Assembly (NCBI GenBank): GCA_914767715.1
Contig: OU612070.1
Coordinates: forward strand, 10,559,501 to 10,619,500
Reading direction: 5' to 3'
DNA from: Membranipora membranacea
Taxonomy: Eukaryota; Bryozoa; Gymnolaemata; Cheilostomatida; Membraniporidae
Length of the DNA: 60,000 nucleotides
This document shows positions 11,401 to 30,789 of the stretch, piece after piece. Within the stretch, counting starts at the first letter, position 1. Each line of letters begins with the position of its first letter. The notes beneath the pieces are model-generated. The model searched no databases, was not told the origin of the DNA, and saw nothing but the letters and a program-made list of their open reading frames with translations. Made by a program: the position numbers and the translations under genes.

Positions 11401-14400
11401 CTCTAGGGAGTAAAATATTTGCAGGAGGAAATGCTCACAATTTCACACACGCCTTAAACAGGTGATATTCAACCCTCACTTTATTTAGACTCTCACCTCT
11501 GCTTGCAAAAATTTAGTGCTAGCTAACATTAAGTCGCCCATAAACTGGCTAAACTAAGCTAAACATTACTCCTCCAGGGTAACCACAAGTTTTTTTATGT
11601 ATTGTAATGTCTTATTCAGCATCTTTTTATTATCTTAAGTAGAGTCTGTGTGTAAATTTGTGGTACGGTGATGTCATAGGTCTAAGCAGTTGACACCCTT
11701 TACAATAAGACCATAACCAGTTCATTCCCCCCCCCCCCCCCCGCTTTTATATATCTACTTGCATGAAATACGAGTAATATATTCATCCAACAGATTTGTT
11801 ATGCAAGCTTTTAACTTAGCTGCTAGATTTGATGTGAGATAGAATCATTTTTTGTTCGAAGATTGTACCTCCTGCTGTTGTGTTGGGATCCAGTTAGGTG
11901 ATTATATTTTTCCTCTGATTAATCTAAAGTTTTATCGTTCATTCAGTGATACGGCAAAGGACGAAAAACCACACAAAAAGGCTTACAATAACTTTTCAGA
12001 TCTAAGATCATTGATCATAGTCAAGAAGCACCAAGTAAAAAAATACTCTGCATGTATTTGTGTCAATGCAAGTTTTCACATGTATTTTGTGTGAAGATTA
12101 TTCATGTCCTTTTTTTGCTTGCCCACAGTTTAACGCAGGTACCATCACATTTAGGTATGTGTTTTAATGATATTATATTTAATTTAAACAGGTTTGCTCA
12201 AATATTCTACCGTCCAATCAGTCAATGAAGAGAATTTGTACCTTCGATAATCTTGAAGTATATATTGAATACTGGTTTTCACAAGCACGTATTATAGAAA
12301 TACTAGCTTATCTTGCTTTCCTTCTTGTTTACACAGGTCATATTATTGTTGTATGTTTTAATGTTATACATGTTTATACATAAATCTCATCTCCCAACTA
12401 GTCAATGAAGGGGATTTCTACCTTGGTAAAGAATTTATTATATGAATACAGGTTTTCAGTGCATTCGATATGCGCATTATTTCGTCTTTCTTCACATTGA
12501 CACAGGTCACATTGCGAATATATCTTATTTTTTCCTTGTCTGTACATGAATGCCATTTCTTAATTGGTCAATAAAGAGGATTTCCTTGTGCCTCAATAGA
12601 TAATACACACACACCAGAATGCTCATAAAGAAAAACGAAATTTCGCAATTTTTTTGTCTTTTTTTGCCTCTGTTGAAAAAATGTGTTCTCTGAGAGTTGT
12701 AAATTTTACATATTTAGATTCGCAGCGAAATTCCGGTCTAGCATCACTTGATTCTATGTACATCCCAAGAGAAATTATTGAACGCAATTTTTTGATCACT
12801 TATTGGCAAGTAGCTTCTGGACTATAAACCCATAGAATGACTATTATATTAATATATGTAATACTATTTATAATAACTCTAAGGTCATACCTGATCCTGT
12901 TACATTTCTTATCCTGTATTCTCTGATTGTTTAATCATGAAACCACCTCTCTCTACGCTTATTTCTGACTTACCTCATAATCTTCTTTTTTTTTCACACA
13001 GAGAGGCACTGCACACAGCTGAGCAGAAGGTTGAGGAGTTACGATCTCGTGTACTAATACAGGATTCCCTGTCTGCACATGAGACTGATGGGACGAGGAA
13101 GTATGCGGGAGTTTGTGTTAAGTGTGGACGTAGAGAAGCTGTCATAGCCGCTCAGTATGATCAATCGTCTACTGTACAACAACTAACACAGTAAGAGAGT
13201 ACTTTGAATACTTGCATATAAATCATCGCTCATTTAGTCTCTCAATCAGACAGATTCATTGCCATATTGCTCACTCAGAATGTGTATAGTTCCATTGATG
13301 AGAGAGCAATCTTTTGATAGAGACCCTAGCAGGTCTCTATCACTCATTTTTTCAGCTGTTTTTATTTAAAAGACATCCCCAGCCTCATTGCTTTATATAA
13401 AACTCTAAAATAGCTAGTGAAAATTTGTGCTAGCAAACATTAAGTTACCCCCGAACTCTTAAAGTAAGTTCAAGGAGGAAAATCATTTGTTTATCCTAAT
13501 CGATCCCTGCCCTGCACATTTTAGAGAGAAGGATGCGCTAATAGACACATTGGCTAATATAAAGAGACAGATGCTAGACATGCAGGAGAGAGAACTCCAG
13601 GCTGTGGAGAAAGTCAAGATTGGTATCGAGATAACTGAACAAGCTAACATCGACAAAACTCAGGTACGAGACTCTTGAAAGATAAGATCTTGATTAAAAC
13701 GCCGAAAAATTGTTTGTGTTTAATGTGCACAGAAATTTGAATAAGCTGGTGTCCAGCATTTCGAGTCTTTCTTCACCTGCAAAACTTACTCAAAATTCCC
13801 GTTTGCTTAAAATCAGTCCCACCAACTGACCATTGAGATAATGAAATATTCTTTGGTTTTTTTTTAATTCCTGACAGGCAAAGACATCAAATCAATTTCT
13901 CCATACAATGCAATTATCTACACATTAATAGACATTTTCATCATTCGTCTCCACCTGTATCTTTTATATGTTTATTTTCCAGGCACAGTTACAGCGAGAG
14001 CAGATGCACGAGGAGTTATCCTCCCTAAAGCAGCGTTATGAGGATGTTATAACAGAGAATATGTCAGCACTACACAATACTAAGACTGCTGCCAGAGAGG
14101 AAGTTAAGAATGAGACAGAGGAGATAGACAGGAGACTGAGACAGGCTAACGAGTCGGAGGCTAAACTAAAGGTGAGTGAGCACAGTGATCATGTGATGTA
14201 CAAGTCAATTCAATACTGCCCCAAATGCCAAAAATTTACCAACAGAGTCTGAAGCTAAGATCAAAGGGAAAGATCACATTGATCATGTGATGTACTATTA
14301 GTCGATAGAGTCAATTCAATACTGAATAGAGGTGCCCACCGCCACAAAAGGCACAATTTGACCTCGTCACATCCAATTGACTGATTTAATCTCTCAGGAG

Positions 14401-17400
14401 AATGTCTCTCTGAAAATAAACAGTTTCTACAAATCTTTACCAGGCCCAGTTTGAGAAGCTGACGAGAGAAAAGGAGGATTTGATATCTGAGCTGAAACAG
14501 AACAGAACTGAGCTAGCCATCTATCAGAGTAGTATGGTGGAGGTAGGTGTATGTAGGAGGTAGGTGTCATGTGGGATTATTATAAGTTGAGCTTTTGCTG
14601 TCGCCGATTTTATGGAGACTTGTTTTTTGAGATTGAGCACTCACAATTCTGTCCTCCCATCAAACAACCTACATGACCATGTCATTTTGAGATGTTTTGT
14701 TATCTTCAAATTCGGAATGCCATGGCAATATCTGTTCATCCAATCTTTTACATTTCATTGTCAACTTCATTCATTCAGTGTATGAGCCAACATAAAAGCA
14801 TCCTGACCAACATACTTTTAAAAGATAACATTCGAATTTCTAAATTCTGTACCAACCAATCACCTTCTGGCCTGGATAAATGAATGTCTTCTTTGTACAG
14901 CTTTCACTACTCTGATTGTATATTTGTAGAGCACCACAGGGCGAAAAGTGGACATGACACAGTTAGCCTGTGAGCGAGATATGGCTGTCGAAGAAAAGAA
15001 TAAGCTAAAGAACCGTCTTATTAAGGTCGAACAGGTCAAGGATGAGGTCAGTCGAGTTTTTGCACAATCCAATCAGATTTATTGCTGCAGATTGTTGTTA
15101 CTAGCTTCATGTTGAAGCGATCGCTATGCTATTAGTAATCTTTCAACTGTTTATTTGTTATAGGTTTTATTGGCAGCTCTAGCATTTCTTGATGAAATGA
15201 AATCCGTAGTTTTTGGAAATAGAATTAATCAGATTGAGTATATAAATAATTCATGTTTTGAGGCCACATACAGTACCGGTTACAGTACAGTACAGCTATG
15301 AGAACTTTTTAGCCTGCACGACAGTAAAGATTTACGTGCTGTTCATGGCAGCCATACACAGTTCTTACATATCAAAAATAATTTTGTTAGTCCAGAGTGT
15401 GTATCTAATGTTAAATGCTGTCTTTGTGATATAAAATTTCATTAAAAGTGTGTATTTACAATTTCAAGGCTGTTCTGAGAGTAAAGCAGGAATTGGACGG
15501 CGTTAGAGGTCGTTTGGACAAAGCGGAGAGGGATGTCATTCTGTCCAAAGAAGAATCAGTCAAACTTACTAAATCAAACCACAATCTAGAAAAGCAGGTA
15601 TGATTCTGATATAATACTGCATTTTTAATTGCGGACACTCGCATAGAAAAGTAATAACCTCAATGGGGGGGGGGGCTGACTCTTCTTCTCAACTAAGATA
15701 TTTTTGGGAGATCAACTGTTCCAATCACAATATTACTTATTTGAAGACGGGGCTCATACTACTTTTCGATCCTCATGTATTGTATTGGGTGTGATTCTGA
15801 AAACTGCCACCCTGGATTTAATCACAGGCTCAATCCTTGGAGCGGCCTTGCCCTTAAGGCAAACCCTATTTTGCCCCAGTTTCATCGGGATGCAACATGT
15901 GACTAAACCTTGTGATTTTGACCAACATTTTTTAACCTTAGTTGAATCAGGTAAAGATGGCGTATAACTCAATAGACAGATCTCGTAATGATGAGCTGAC
16001 ATCGATCACAAGGAAACTAGAGAATCGAGAGGAGGAGCTACAGAGAATTATATCTGATACTGAGGGCAGATATAGTGAGTCAAGTTTATTTATTATTTGA
16101 GGTTTTCTAAAAGTTTATAATTTCAGTAATTTTTGTTCCTTGGATGAATAAATATTAGCTAGAGTTTATTGTGGCTAGTTTGCAGGTGACTTAATATTAG
16201 TTGACACAAAATTTGGCTATTTAGCTTTTGTATGAAATAATAAGCTTGAGTCTATGTAAGCAAGCTGTAGATTTCTTTGTATCTGTCAGAGAAATTTTCC
16301 TGCTGCAAATATTTGCTCCTCTAAAGCCATATAAAAGATACGTTTTCTATTGATGAGTTTTTTCTCCGCCTCAGTACTATTATAGTGATACATTCTAATA
16401 CTTTTTATTGTGTGACCTCAAATGCCCACCTGGGACGGCTAAAGAGCTTAACGAGAGTCGGTCTCCAAAGTTAACCTAGTATTGTGATCATATGCTCTAT
16501 CACAGTTTTATCTTGCTGTGCTTACAGGTAAACAGCTGAATGAGATGGAGAACATGTATGTATCTCAGAATAAGTTAGTGGAGCAGCTAAGAGATGAATG
16601 TCAGGTACAGGCTGATACTATACAGAATATGTCCAACAAATACAGGTTAGTCTCACTTTGAGCATGTGCAACAATCAATTCAGGTCCATCATTGCATCAC
16701 AGCAATGGATTGATCTAAATGTGCTTTAGATACTAAACTGAATATTGAATATGCCCGAAATTGAAACAAGTTAACTTCCTAACACGAAATTCAAATTATT
16801 TATTTCGGCCGTCCTTGTTTGACTGTCGGTACGCTGCAGAGAGACACATATCTCAGAGTGTGAGTTAGTCTTTGCAACAGTCGTGGTAATGAAAAACATT
16901 GATTTTTTTGTCTTTGACATGTAGGAAGTTGCTCATAAAAATATAAGAGAAAACAATTTTTCACAATTTATAGAAATTGAGTAAGAAAATTTCCAGTTAA
17001 GGGCTCCTGGTCACACGATCGTATCACACATTTACAGCTCGCAACATCCTGACATGCTTAGCATGACTTTCTCCTGACAGTAGCTCACTGTCTTGTTAAC
17101 AATTATGCTTCTTTCTTCCCACCAGATCAGAGAATAAGCATCTAAGGCATGATAATCAAACATTGGGCAGACAACTTGATAAATGTAGAGAAAGGCTGAA
17201 AGCTCTTGAAAGTCATGAAGTCAACAATGAAAAGCTTCACAAGAAGCTAAGAGACAAAGTCACACAGCTAGACGAGGAAAACAGGAATCTTAATCGGCAG
17301 GTCAGAACTTCCACAGATTGCCCTGCACTTAATTCTTACCCCAGAATAAATATGTGCTATATTGGCTACTTACTAAATGATAGATCCATTTTGCCTACTA

Positions 17401-20199
17401 TGCGGGTTGCTCCTCTGTACAACTGATAAGCCTTGAGAGAGAGAGAGAGAGGACCTACTTCAAAAGCAGGCAAATAAAATCAAACACGACCTGTTCATTT
17501 TGGGGCTTTTGAAAATACCTGTTATATAAATTGATTAAAAGTATGGTGATTGCAGGAAATTGCATAGACTTAAATATCCCCATTAATTGTATGGAAGCTG
17601 AGAAGCGGTGCATAGATATGTTATCAACATTCCAATAATGCACTCACACTGAGATTCACACAGAACCCATACCTCACAATATTATGCTTGTTGGTGGCTT
17701 GATTATCCTGGATATTCCAGAAATTTGTATCTTAGGTTATTGCTTTAAAGTCATGCATCGCCGATGTATTTTTTTGATGGCGTATCTCTATGTTAATGAT
17801 CAAAGAAGTCTAGACCAAAGCCAAAGCGCAACATTGAATTGGTTGTTGGGTTGACTTTTCAGACTAATGAGCTTACAGTCAGATGTTCTGAGTACGGCAG
17901 AGAGAAAGATCTTTTAGACGGTGAGGTTAAAATGTTGCGATGTCAGGTCAGGAATGAACAAGAACTCCCCGGATCCGTATCACCTAACAGGTACTAGTAT
18001 GTGGCAAGTCCACAGCAGGATTAATGACACTGTTCAACACGTGCTTTGCGAGTGGATAAAAATTGATTTGCTGATTTGCTAGGCATTAAGGTCCCTGTTG
18101 GACTACAACGTCCCACTATTGACTTTCTATATTAGACTTTAAATGGGACAAGGTGTTATTGATTGCATGGTGGGTTGGGCAAATCTAAATTTTCAGTATA
18201 GACAGTTTTCTGAGCTCTTATTTATGTCGCAATTCGGAGTTGTCCTCTCTCCAGTTCGGTACTTTTAACCAACGCCACATAGGAAAAACCTGCTGAAAGA
18301 GGGTTACCTTGAAAACCGCATATGTTAGGATAAAAATGAAATTTGATTCAGAGTCTGCACCATTGAAAACCCTGTGGGACAGGGTTTCAAAATCATTGGA
18401 GGCTTGAATGTTGATATATCTTAATTTTAATGACGAAACTCATGAAAAATTCTGCCAAATTGTCCGCAAAACAGGCAAAAAATGCTATAATTGACTATCC
18501 AAATACTAAAATTATTTTCCAAACTATTACCATATGAGTTTTCAATGCTGCAGATTCTGAATCAAAAATAATTTTCATCCTATTATAAGCGGTCATCAAG
18601 ATAACCCTCTTTTCAGCACGTTTTCCCTATGCGGCCTGGGTTAAAAGTACCAAACTGGAGAGAGGACAACTCCGAAAGGAGGCCTAAATCAGAGCTCAGA
18701 AAACTGTCTATTACCATCCCAGGATGCAACCCTCAATCAATCTCAAAATTCTTCTTACGCATTTGGTGGATTTGCAGCTACCAAAGTTGCAAATAAGACT
18801 TACTACCACAGCTAGTTTGTGTTGATAAATTTCAGCCTAATGTATTGTATTTGTGTTCATTACAATTCTGTGCTTTGCTTATGTAAGCGTTATGTTAGTG
18901 GGATCTTTTCAAGAACAGATCTATGATTGCTTGATGGCGTAAATTTGCTTAGCTATCCCACAGCCAGCCCTTAATGGTGTTCGGGAACAAAATTGCGACT
19001 GTAGGTGATAATTAATAATCGCCAACGCTCGCAATCGCCTTCCTGATCACCAATTAGGATCGGCTGTGAGCACTACATGCTTTATTTAGAGATTTCTCGT
19101 TTTCTTGCAGCTTTTTCATGTCACACAGTAAGATATAAGACATTCAATCATTTATGTTGTTGGCTATTCAAGTATGTTTGGATAAGTGCTCTGACGACAG
19201 AATTGTGGAGACTGCTGCGCATAGGCATCTAAATATTTTAGAAACCTCCACAAAACTGCATTCTGAGTAATTTCAGCTACATGAAAAGTCTTGTCGCATG
19301 ATTTCCTCATTTTTCATAAACTCAACTGAAAATAATACAGTAAGCAAAATCTTGTATCTAGGCAATTGAACAACACTGCCATGGCATCACACCAGTTTTT
19401 GAGTTGAAGAGAATGGTTGACCGTCTCAACCATAGATAAATCTACATCTGATTAAATCTAAAAATGTTAAGAGACACAGTCGACTTTGACAAGAGATATC
19501 AGACAACATCCAACAGTCCTAATGTATTCCTAGTTCAGATAGCTAACTGTCACATCAAAGTATTTATAGCCTTAGGGGTTCCATTTTTGTTTTTGTGAAA
19601 ATAACAAAAATGGGACCCCTGTGATAAGGTTACAGTCTTCAGTTCACACTTCATATGATTAGTCTGCTCAACATAACTCTGCTTCCCTGATACGCTCAGC
19701 CTATAACAATCTATTCTATCATATTCAGTTTCTAATTTCAACTTGAACAGTTTCATATTTCCACTTGAAATTACTAGTTGTTCCCCTTTAGTCAAATTTG
19801 GTGTACGGAATTCACAGTTTTATTTCTAACTCTCATAGTATTGTCTATCTATAGGTATGAGGGCAAATCTATAATACTCACAACTTCACGCTAACGCACA
19901 TCGGTCTTCATTCTCCACTTACCAATCTGTATATTCTTGGAAGGCTGTTAACTGTCTCCATGGAAAGCAAAATTTCAAAATTGTGTTTTTTACTGCTCTC
20001 TGGCCTGACACTGCTTCTTTATTTACTATCTTCTAAACAACAGTGCTTGAGTTTTGAGATTTTGTTTGATAGGATGAATGCTTCGATGGTTGACGAGTTA
20101 CTGGATGCACTAAAGACTGATATCTTATCTCAGGACGCGAACATTACGGGAAGTATAAAGATACTACGAGATGTGGATGCCTCTGTTACTGGTCACTAA
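5477..20199 (+). CDS. SDCCAG8: SDCCAG8 orthologue, centrosomal/ciliary coiled-coil protein (16 exons)
   Basis: Exons: 5477-5504, 7545-7723, 8157-8288, 8756-8848, 9416-9558, 13002-13190, 13525-13663, 13983-14171, 14444-14542, 14930-15046, 15469-15597, 15951-16074, 16528-16645, 17126-17300, 17863-17990, 20073-20199. All phases agree, giving 702 residues (human protein, from memory, 713). Recognition rests on ordered matches remembered from the vertebrate protein: ASRS and QQLKELL near the N terminus, the IIQHQSAYIRQLESEI segment, VCVKCGRREAV, and EKDALIDTL followed by ITEQANIDKTQ. The rest is heptad-rich coiled coil. In vertebrates the protein sits at centrioles and basal bodies and acts in ciliogenesis. 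Two ends are uncertain: the 9-codon first exon (MPSSDKNDR) was chosen only by ATG, donor and phase, and the last exon competes with a stop at 17995-17997 that would give 662 residues. An AATAAA near 20671 favours the longer form. Confidence 0.88.
6095..6328. mobile_element. MITE, family with a copy near 13215-13385
   Basis: Terminal inverted repeats CAGGGGTCTTTCAAT and ATTGAAAGGCCCCCCTG bound a 234-bp non-coding body that contains several GAGTGAGCGAT / ATCGCTCAC inverted motifs. The body motif TATAGTTCCATT followed by GAGYGAGCRAT recurs at 13285-13320 in an SDCCAG8 intron. Confidence 0.7.
6391..6513. mobile_element. Hairpin MITE (CACAGGTCTTCTCTAG type)
   Basis: CACAGGTCTTCTCTAG and GTGCAAGTGCAGTGGT on the left are mirrored by ACCACTGGACTTGCAC and CTAGAAAAAAGGCCTGTG on the right. 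A shorter relative lies at 20714-20788, with GTCCAGTGG, CCACTGGACTTGCACC and AGAAGGCCTG. Confidence 0.7.
6698..6835 (-). CDS. Candidate first coding exon of a minus-strand gene
   Basis: The minus strand opens with two near ATGs (6835 and 6829) and reads MLMSANDTIGVPVHQAEETM, then PNKIDVDSSVSTQKTRSVGG and ANDQPK, ending in phase 0 at CCAAAG|GTATGCT. The composition is that of a hydrophilic, disordered protein N terminus. It is phase-compatible with the membrane-protein exon at 2071-2230 (acceptor TAG|AGAATGG), in which case the head would be 47 residues longer across a 4.5 kb intron. If the proposed SDCCAG8 first exon is right, this exon lies antisense inside SDCCAG8 intron 1. No domain recognised. 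Confidence 0.4.
6836..7544. other. Non-coding spacer or intron 1 of SDCCAG8
   Basis: AT-rich, with a run of T near 7225 and of A near 7314. No alternative first exon for SDCCAG8 that gives the needed phase was found here. It could hold promoters for the minus-strand exon at 6698-6835. Confidence 0.4.
11727..11742. repeat. Homopolymer C tract (16 bp)
   Basis: Sixteen consecutive C in an intron of SDCCAG8. It is one of several G or C runs scattered through the non-coding parts of an otherwise AT-rich window. Confidence 0.95.
12160..12600. repeat. Three diverged tandem units, period about 170-180 bp
   Basis: Marker words GTCAATGAAGAGAATTT (12221), GTCAATGAAGGGGATTT (12401) and GTCAATAAAGAGGATTT (12567) are spaced 180 and 166 bp apart. 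Each is preceded by an ACACAGGT or AAACAGGT block and a TTTAATG- or TATTTTTT-rich block. The units are clearly decayed and non-coding. Confidence 0.65.
13215..13385. mobile_element. Diverged MITE copy in SDCCAG8 intron
   Basis: Shares ATCGCTCA, ATTGCTCACTC, TATAGTTCCATT, GAGAGCAAT and CCTAGCAGGT words, in the same order, with the element at 6095-6328. The terminal repeats are eroded. Confidence 0.55.
18199..18710. mobile_element. Foldback MITE copy 1 (512 bp)
   Basis: Begins TAGACAGTTTTCTGAGCTC and ends with its exact reverse complement GAGCTCAGAAAACTGTCTA. Homology continues inward through both arms (TTGTCCTCTCTCCAGT, AGGATAAAAAT, GATTCAGAGTCTGCA on the left, each mirrored on the right), so the whole element is a long imperfect palindrome. 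It lies in the last proposed SDCCAG8 intron. The bases flanking the ends are AT-rich, so a short TA-type target duplication is possible but ambiguous. No coding capacity. Confidence 0.9.
18957..19080. mobile_element. Diverged relative of the 4126-4249 foldback
   Basis: Starts CCACAGCCAGCCCTTAATGG and ends near CAATTAGGATCGGCTGTGAG. The outer ACAGCC/GGCTGT pairing and the CCAGCCCTTAATGG word are shared with the element at 4126. Confidence 0.55.
19571..19619. repeat. Short hairpin
   Basis: AGGGGTTCCATTTTTGTT is mirrored by ACAAAAATGGGACCCCT across a 12-nt loop. Non-coding; could be a decayed foldback end pair. Confidence 0.6.
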
Positions 20200-20670
20200 G
20201 AGTAGTATTGTCGCCCAGGTGTAACATCTAGGGATAAATTATGATCAAATTGGTTTGTCTATGCTTATGGAGTGAAATAGCTGAGGGTGTTGGTCTGCTC
20301 TATTGGAATGATTTAAAAAAGTGTGTTGGCAAAAAATTATTCCTTTGACTTTTGTCACTAGTGATGAGGTTTTGTAGAATATTACCTAGCAAAAGGAAAG
20401 CCAAGAACAATGTCTGAGCTTTCTCAATTGTGATATCTGGACTTCTCGATTATCATTTTTTTAAATTTGTGTTGGCGAGATTAGATATATGGTTTCAATT
20501 ACTTATGTTGCTAAAACTGTGATAGTTTCGGCGAGTCACATTTAGTTTTTTGTTGTTTTTATTGATATAATATTATTCCGTCCGTAGATAGAGCTCCAAT
20601 AGCTGAATTTAGATTAGAAGTTTTCTTCTTCCTGTATTTATTCCAACAACTTTGTGCCTGATTTGTTTGT

Positions 20671-20676
20671 AAATAA
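20671..20676 (+). terminator. Putative polyadenylation signal AATAAA for SDCCAG8
   Basis: AATAAA about 470 bases after the distal stop codon at 20197-20199. No equally good signal was seen soon after the alternative stop at 17997, which favours the spliced 3' end. Short A/T hexamers are common in this DNA, so the support is modest. Confidence 0.35.
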
Positions 20677-21338
20677 AAAATACTGGTTATCCATACTGAG
20701 CATCGTCATACTTCCCAGGTCCCAGGTGTGCACCAACCTGTCCAGTGGGCTCGACCACTGGACTTGCACCAACCACAGAAGGCCTGTTGTGTTATGCAAT
20801 ATTGACCAATTAATATGGTTGGAGGCATCGTAAATACTATCTCCTTTTAAAACGGAGCTGGTTCTCATGGCAATTGATGCAGCACAAGGTTGCTATTTGT
20901 TTCCTTTTTTACGCGGAAGGCTTTGCAAGTCTAATCCCTGCAGTTGTGCCTTTTCTCTTTCATCTACACAAATGTTAGATCGTTGTAAATGCAAATGTGA
21001 AAGGATTTACCCACTGAGGTTAAATAATGATAATTAGTGGTTTTACTCAATAGATTTGCTGCATAATTTCTGTTGTGAACTAGAGTAAGTTATGAATATT
21101 TTTTAAGGATTGAGGTGCATCATAAGAGTTATTTCAATGCTGTCTTCAGAGCATTGCATCTTCCTCATCTTCTAAGTAACTCCAAAGCAACAATGCATAA
21201 CTGGAAAAACAGACAAGTGTGAAATTGCCAGTTTTTGGACCAAAATTTTGTCAATACTCCGTACTAACCAGCAAGTTGTCATATCTGGATGTAGGAGAAT
21301 GACTAAGGAAAACAGCTTACACATCATTCATAGAAAGT

Positions 21339-21614
21339 GTGCTGACTTTCCAACTCGCCACACTATATGGACACCTCTCTCCTTACGAACTGAAAATGCT
21401 TAAAAATGTCACCAAGTCAGCCAGCTATCTTGGCAGGCTTGATCTCAGGAGCCTCGATGACATGTATACTCAGACTTTTAAAAAGCGAGTCATACTAATA
21501 TACAGCAACAATGATCCGTTAATCGACTTTGACAGGCTTCCATCTGGCAGGTCCCGCTTGCTAAAGCGGTGCACCAATCTTAGAAAAAATTGCTTGGAAT
21601 CTGTTGTCATATGA
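21339..21614 (+). pseudogene. Non-LTR retrotransposon remnant, region after the reverse transcriptase
   Basis: A 91-codon open frame contains YLGRLDLRSLDDMYTQTFKK and a DPLIDFDRLPSGRSRLL segment, then ends at a stop. The spacing (an L-x-S-L-x-D-x-Y motif, then a basic helix, then DPLxxxFxxLPSGR) is the usual tail after the reverse transcriptase in LINE elements that end in an LPSGRR-like word. No polymerase core is left upstream, so this is a 5'-truncated dead copy. Sequence between SDCCAG8 and the protease (20200-22002) otherwise shows nothing but a hairpin MITE relative. Confidence 0.65.
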
Positions 21615-22002
21615 TCTTAGTCTGTGTGTTTTATTACTTTATAGATGGAACAACAAAAATTATTACCACATTTTTTACACAATGACCTTTTTATATTTTG
21701 CATCATATTTATATTATGTGATCTTGGCAGGCTTTCACAATCCTAGTTTTCTCAAGCATGAGAAAATGAATACATATACATACACATACATAAAAATTAA
21801 ATGTGTAAATCACTTACTGGAACATATTTAGCCTTTAAAAATCTGGTAACAAGCTGGCTACCATACCAAATAAAACCGAATTTGTCTATGTCGATTTTTG
21901 CTATACAAAGCCATTCACAATTCTTCCTTATGACAGATGAAACAACACTTATTTGAAAGTCTTCAATCTGACAATTATATATTAAAAATATTCCCATGGG
22001 CT

Positions 22003-30494
<8,492 letters not shown>

Positions 30495-30550
30495 GTTGTC
30501 AGGATGAAAGCTAGCGAGAGAATAGTAAGATGTGATATACTGGCTTGGTT

Positions 30551-30557
30551 ATTTATA
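30551..30557 (-). promoter_or_regulatory. TATA box of the CUB-protease gene
   Basis: The minus strand reads TATAAAT (in ACTATAAATAACC) 57 bases before the start codon at 30494, leaving room for a start site near 30525 and a short leader. It fits a strong, regulated secreted-enzyme gene. Confidence 0.6.
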
Positions 30558-30750
30558 GTTTGGCTGGGATACAATGGTGTCTGGTAGAGTTAGCCAACTG
30601 ACAAGATCCTCAGCGACCATCGCCGCCTACCAAACTCTCCATAGATAAATTTTGTTGAAAACTTAATGACCATAAGGAGAGTTTAGTGATTAATCACTTC
30701 TTGAAATTTTATGTTCAACAGAATATTGGTCATGTAATAAAAATACTTGT

Positions 30751-30783
30751 CACGTGGCGCACATAACACATAGGGGCCACGTG
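30751..30783. promoter_or_regulatory. Pair of CACGTG E-boxes upstream of the protease
   Basis: CACGTG occurs at 30751-30756 and again at 30778-30783, embedded in the mirrored contexts GTCACGTGGC and GCCACGTGAG. They lie about 260-290 bases upstream of the protease start codon. CACGTG is the core bound by bHLH-Zip factors such as Myc/Max, USF and MITF; function here is inferred from position only. Confidence 0.4.
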
Positions 30784-30789
30784 AGAGAG

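Larger units (their letters stand above)
9559..13001. other. 3.4 kb SDCCAG8 intron with repeats
   Basis: The exons on either side (ending QLSSTR and starting EALHTAEQKVEEL) join in phase and read as continuous coiled coil, so no exon seems to be missing here. The intron holds a C16 tract (11727-11742), a copy of the CTAGCTAACATTAAG repeat near 11506-11547, and three diverged tandem units at about 12160-12600. Confidence 0.7.

Noticed and set aside
15704-16002. Overlapping open frames on both strands with ordinary-looking composition
   Set aside because: They span an SDCCAG8 intron-exon border (exon 15951-16074) and contain no domain; the plus frame ends within the exon in the wrong frame.
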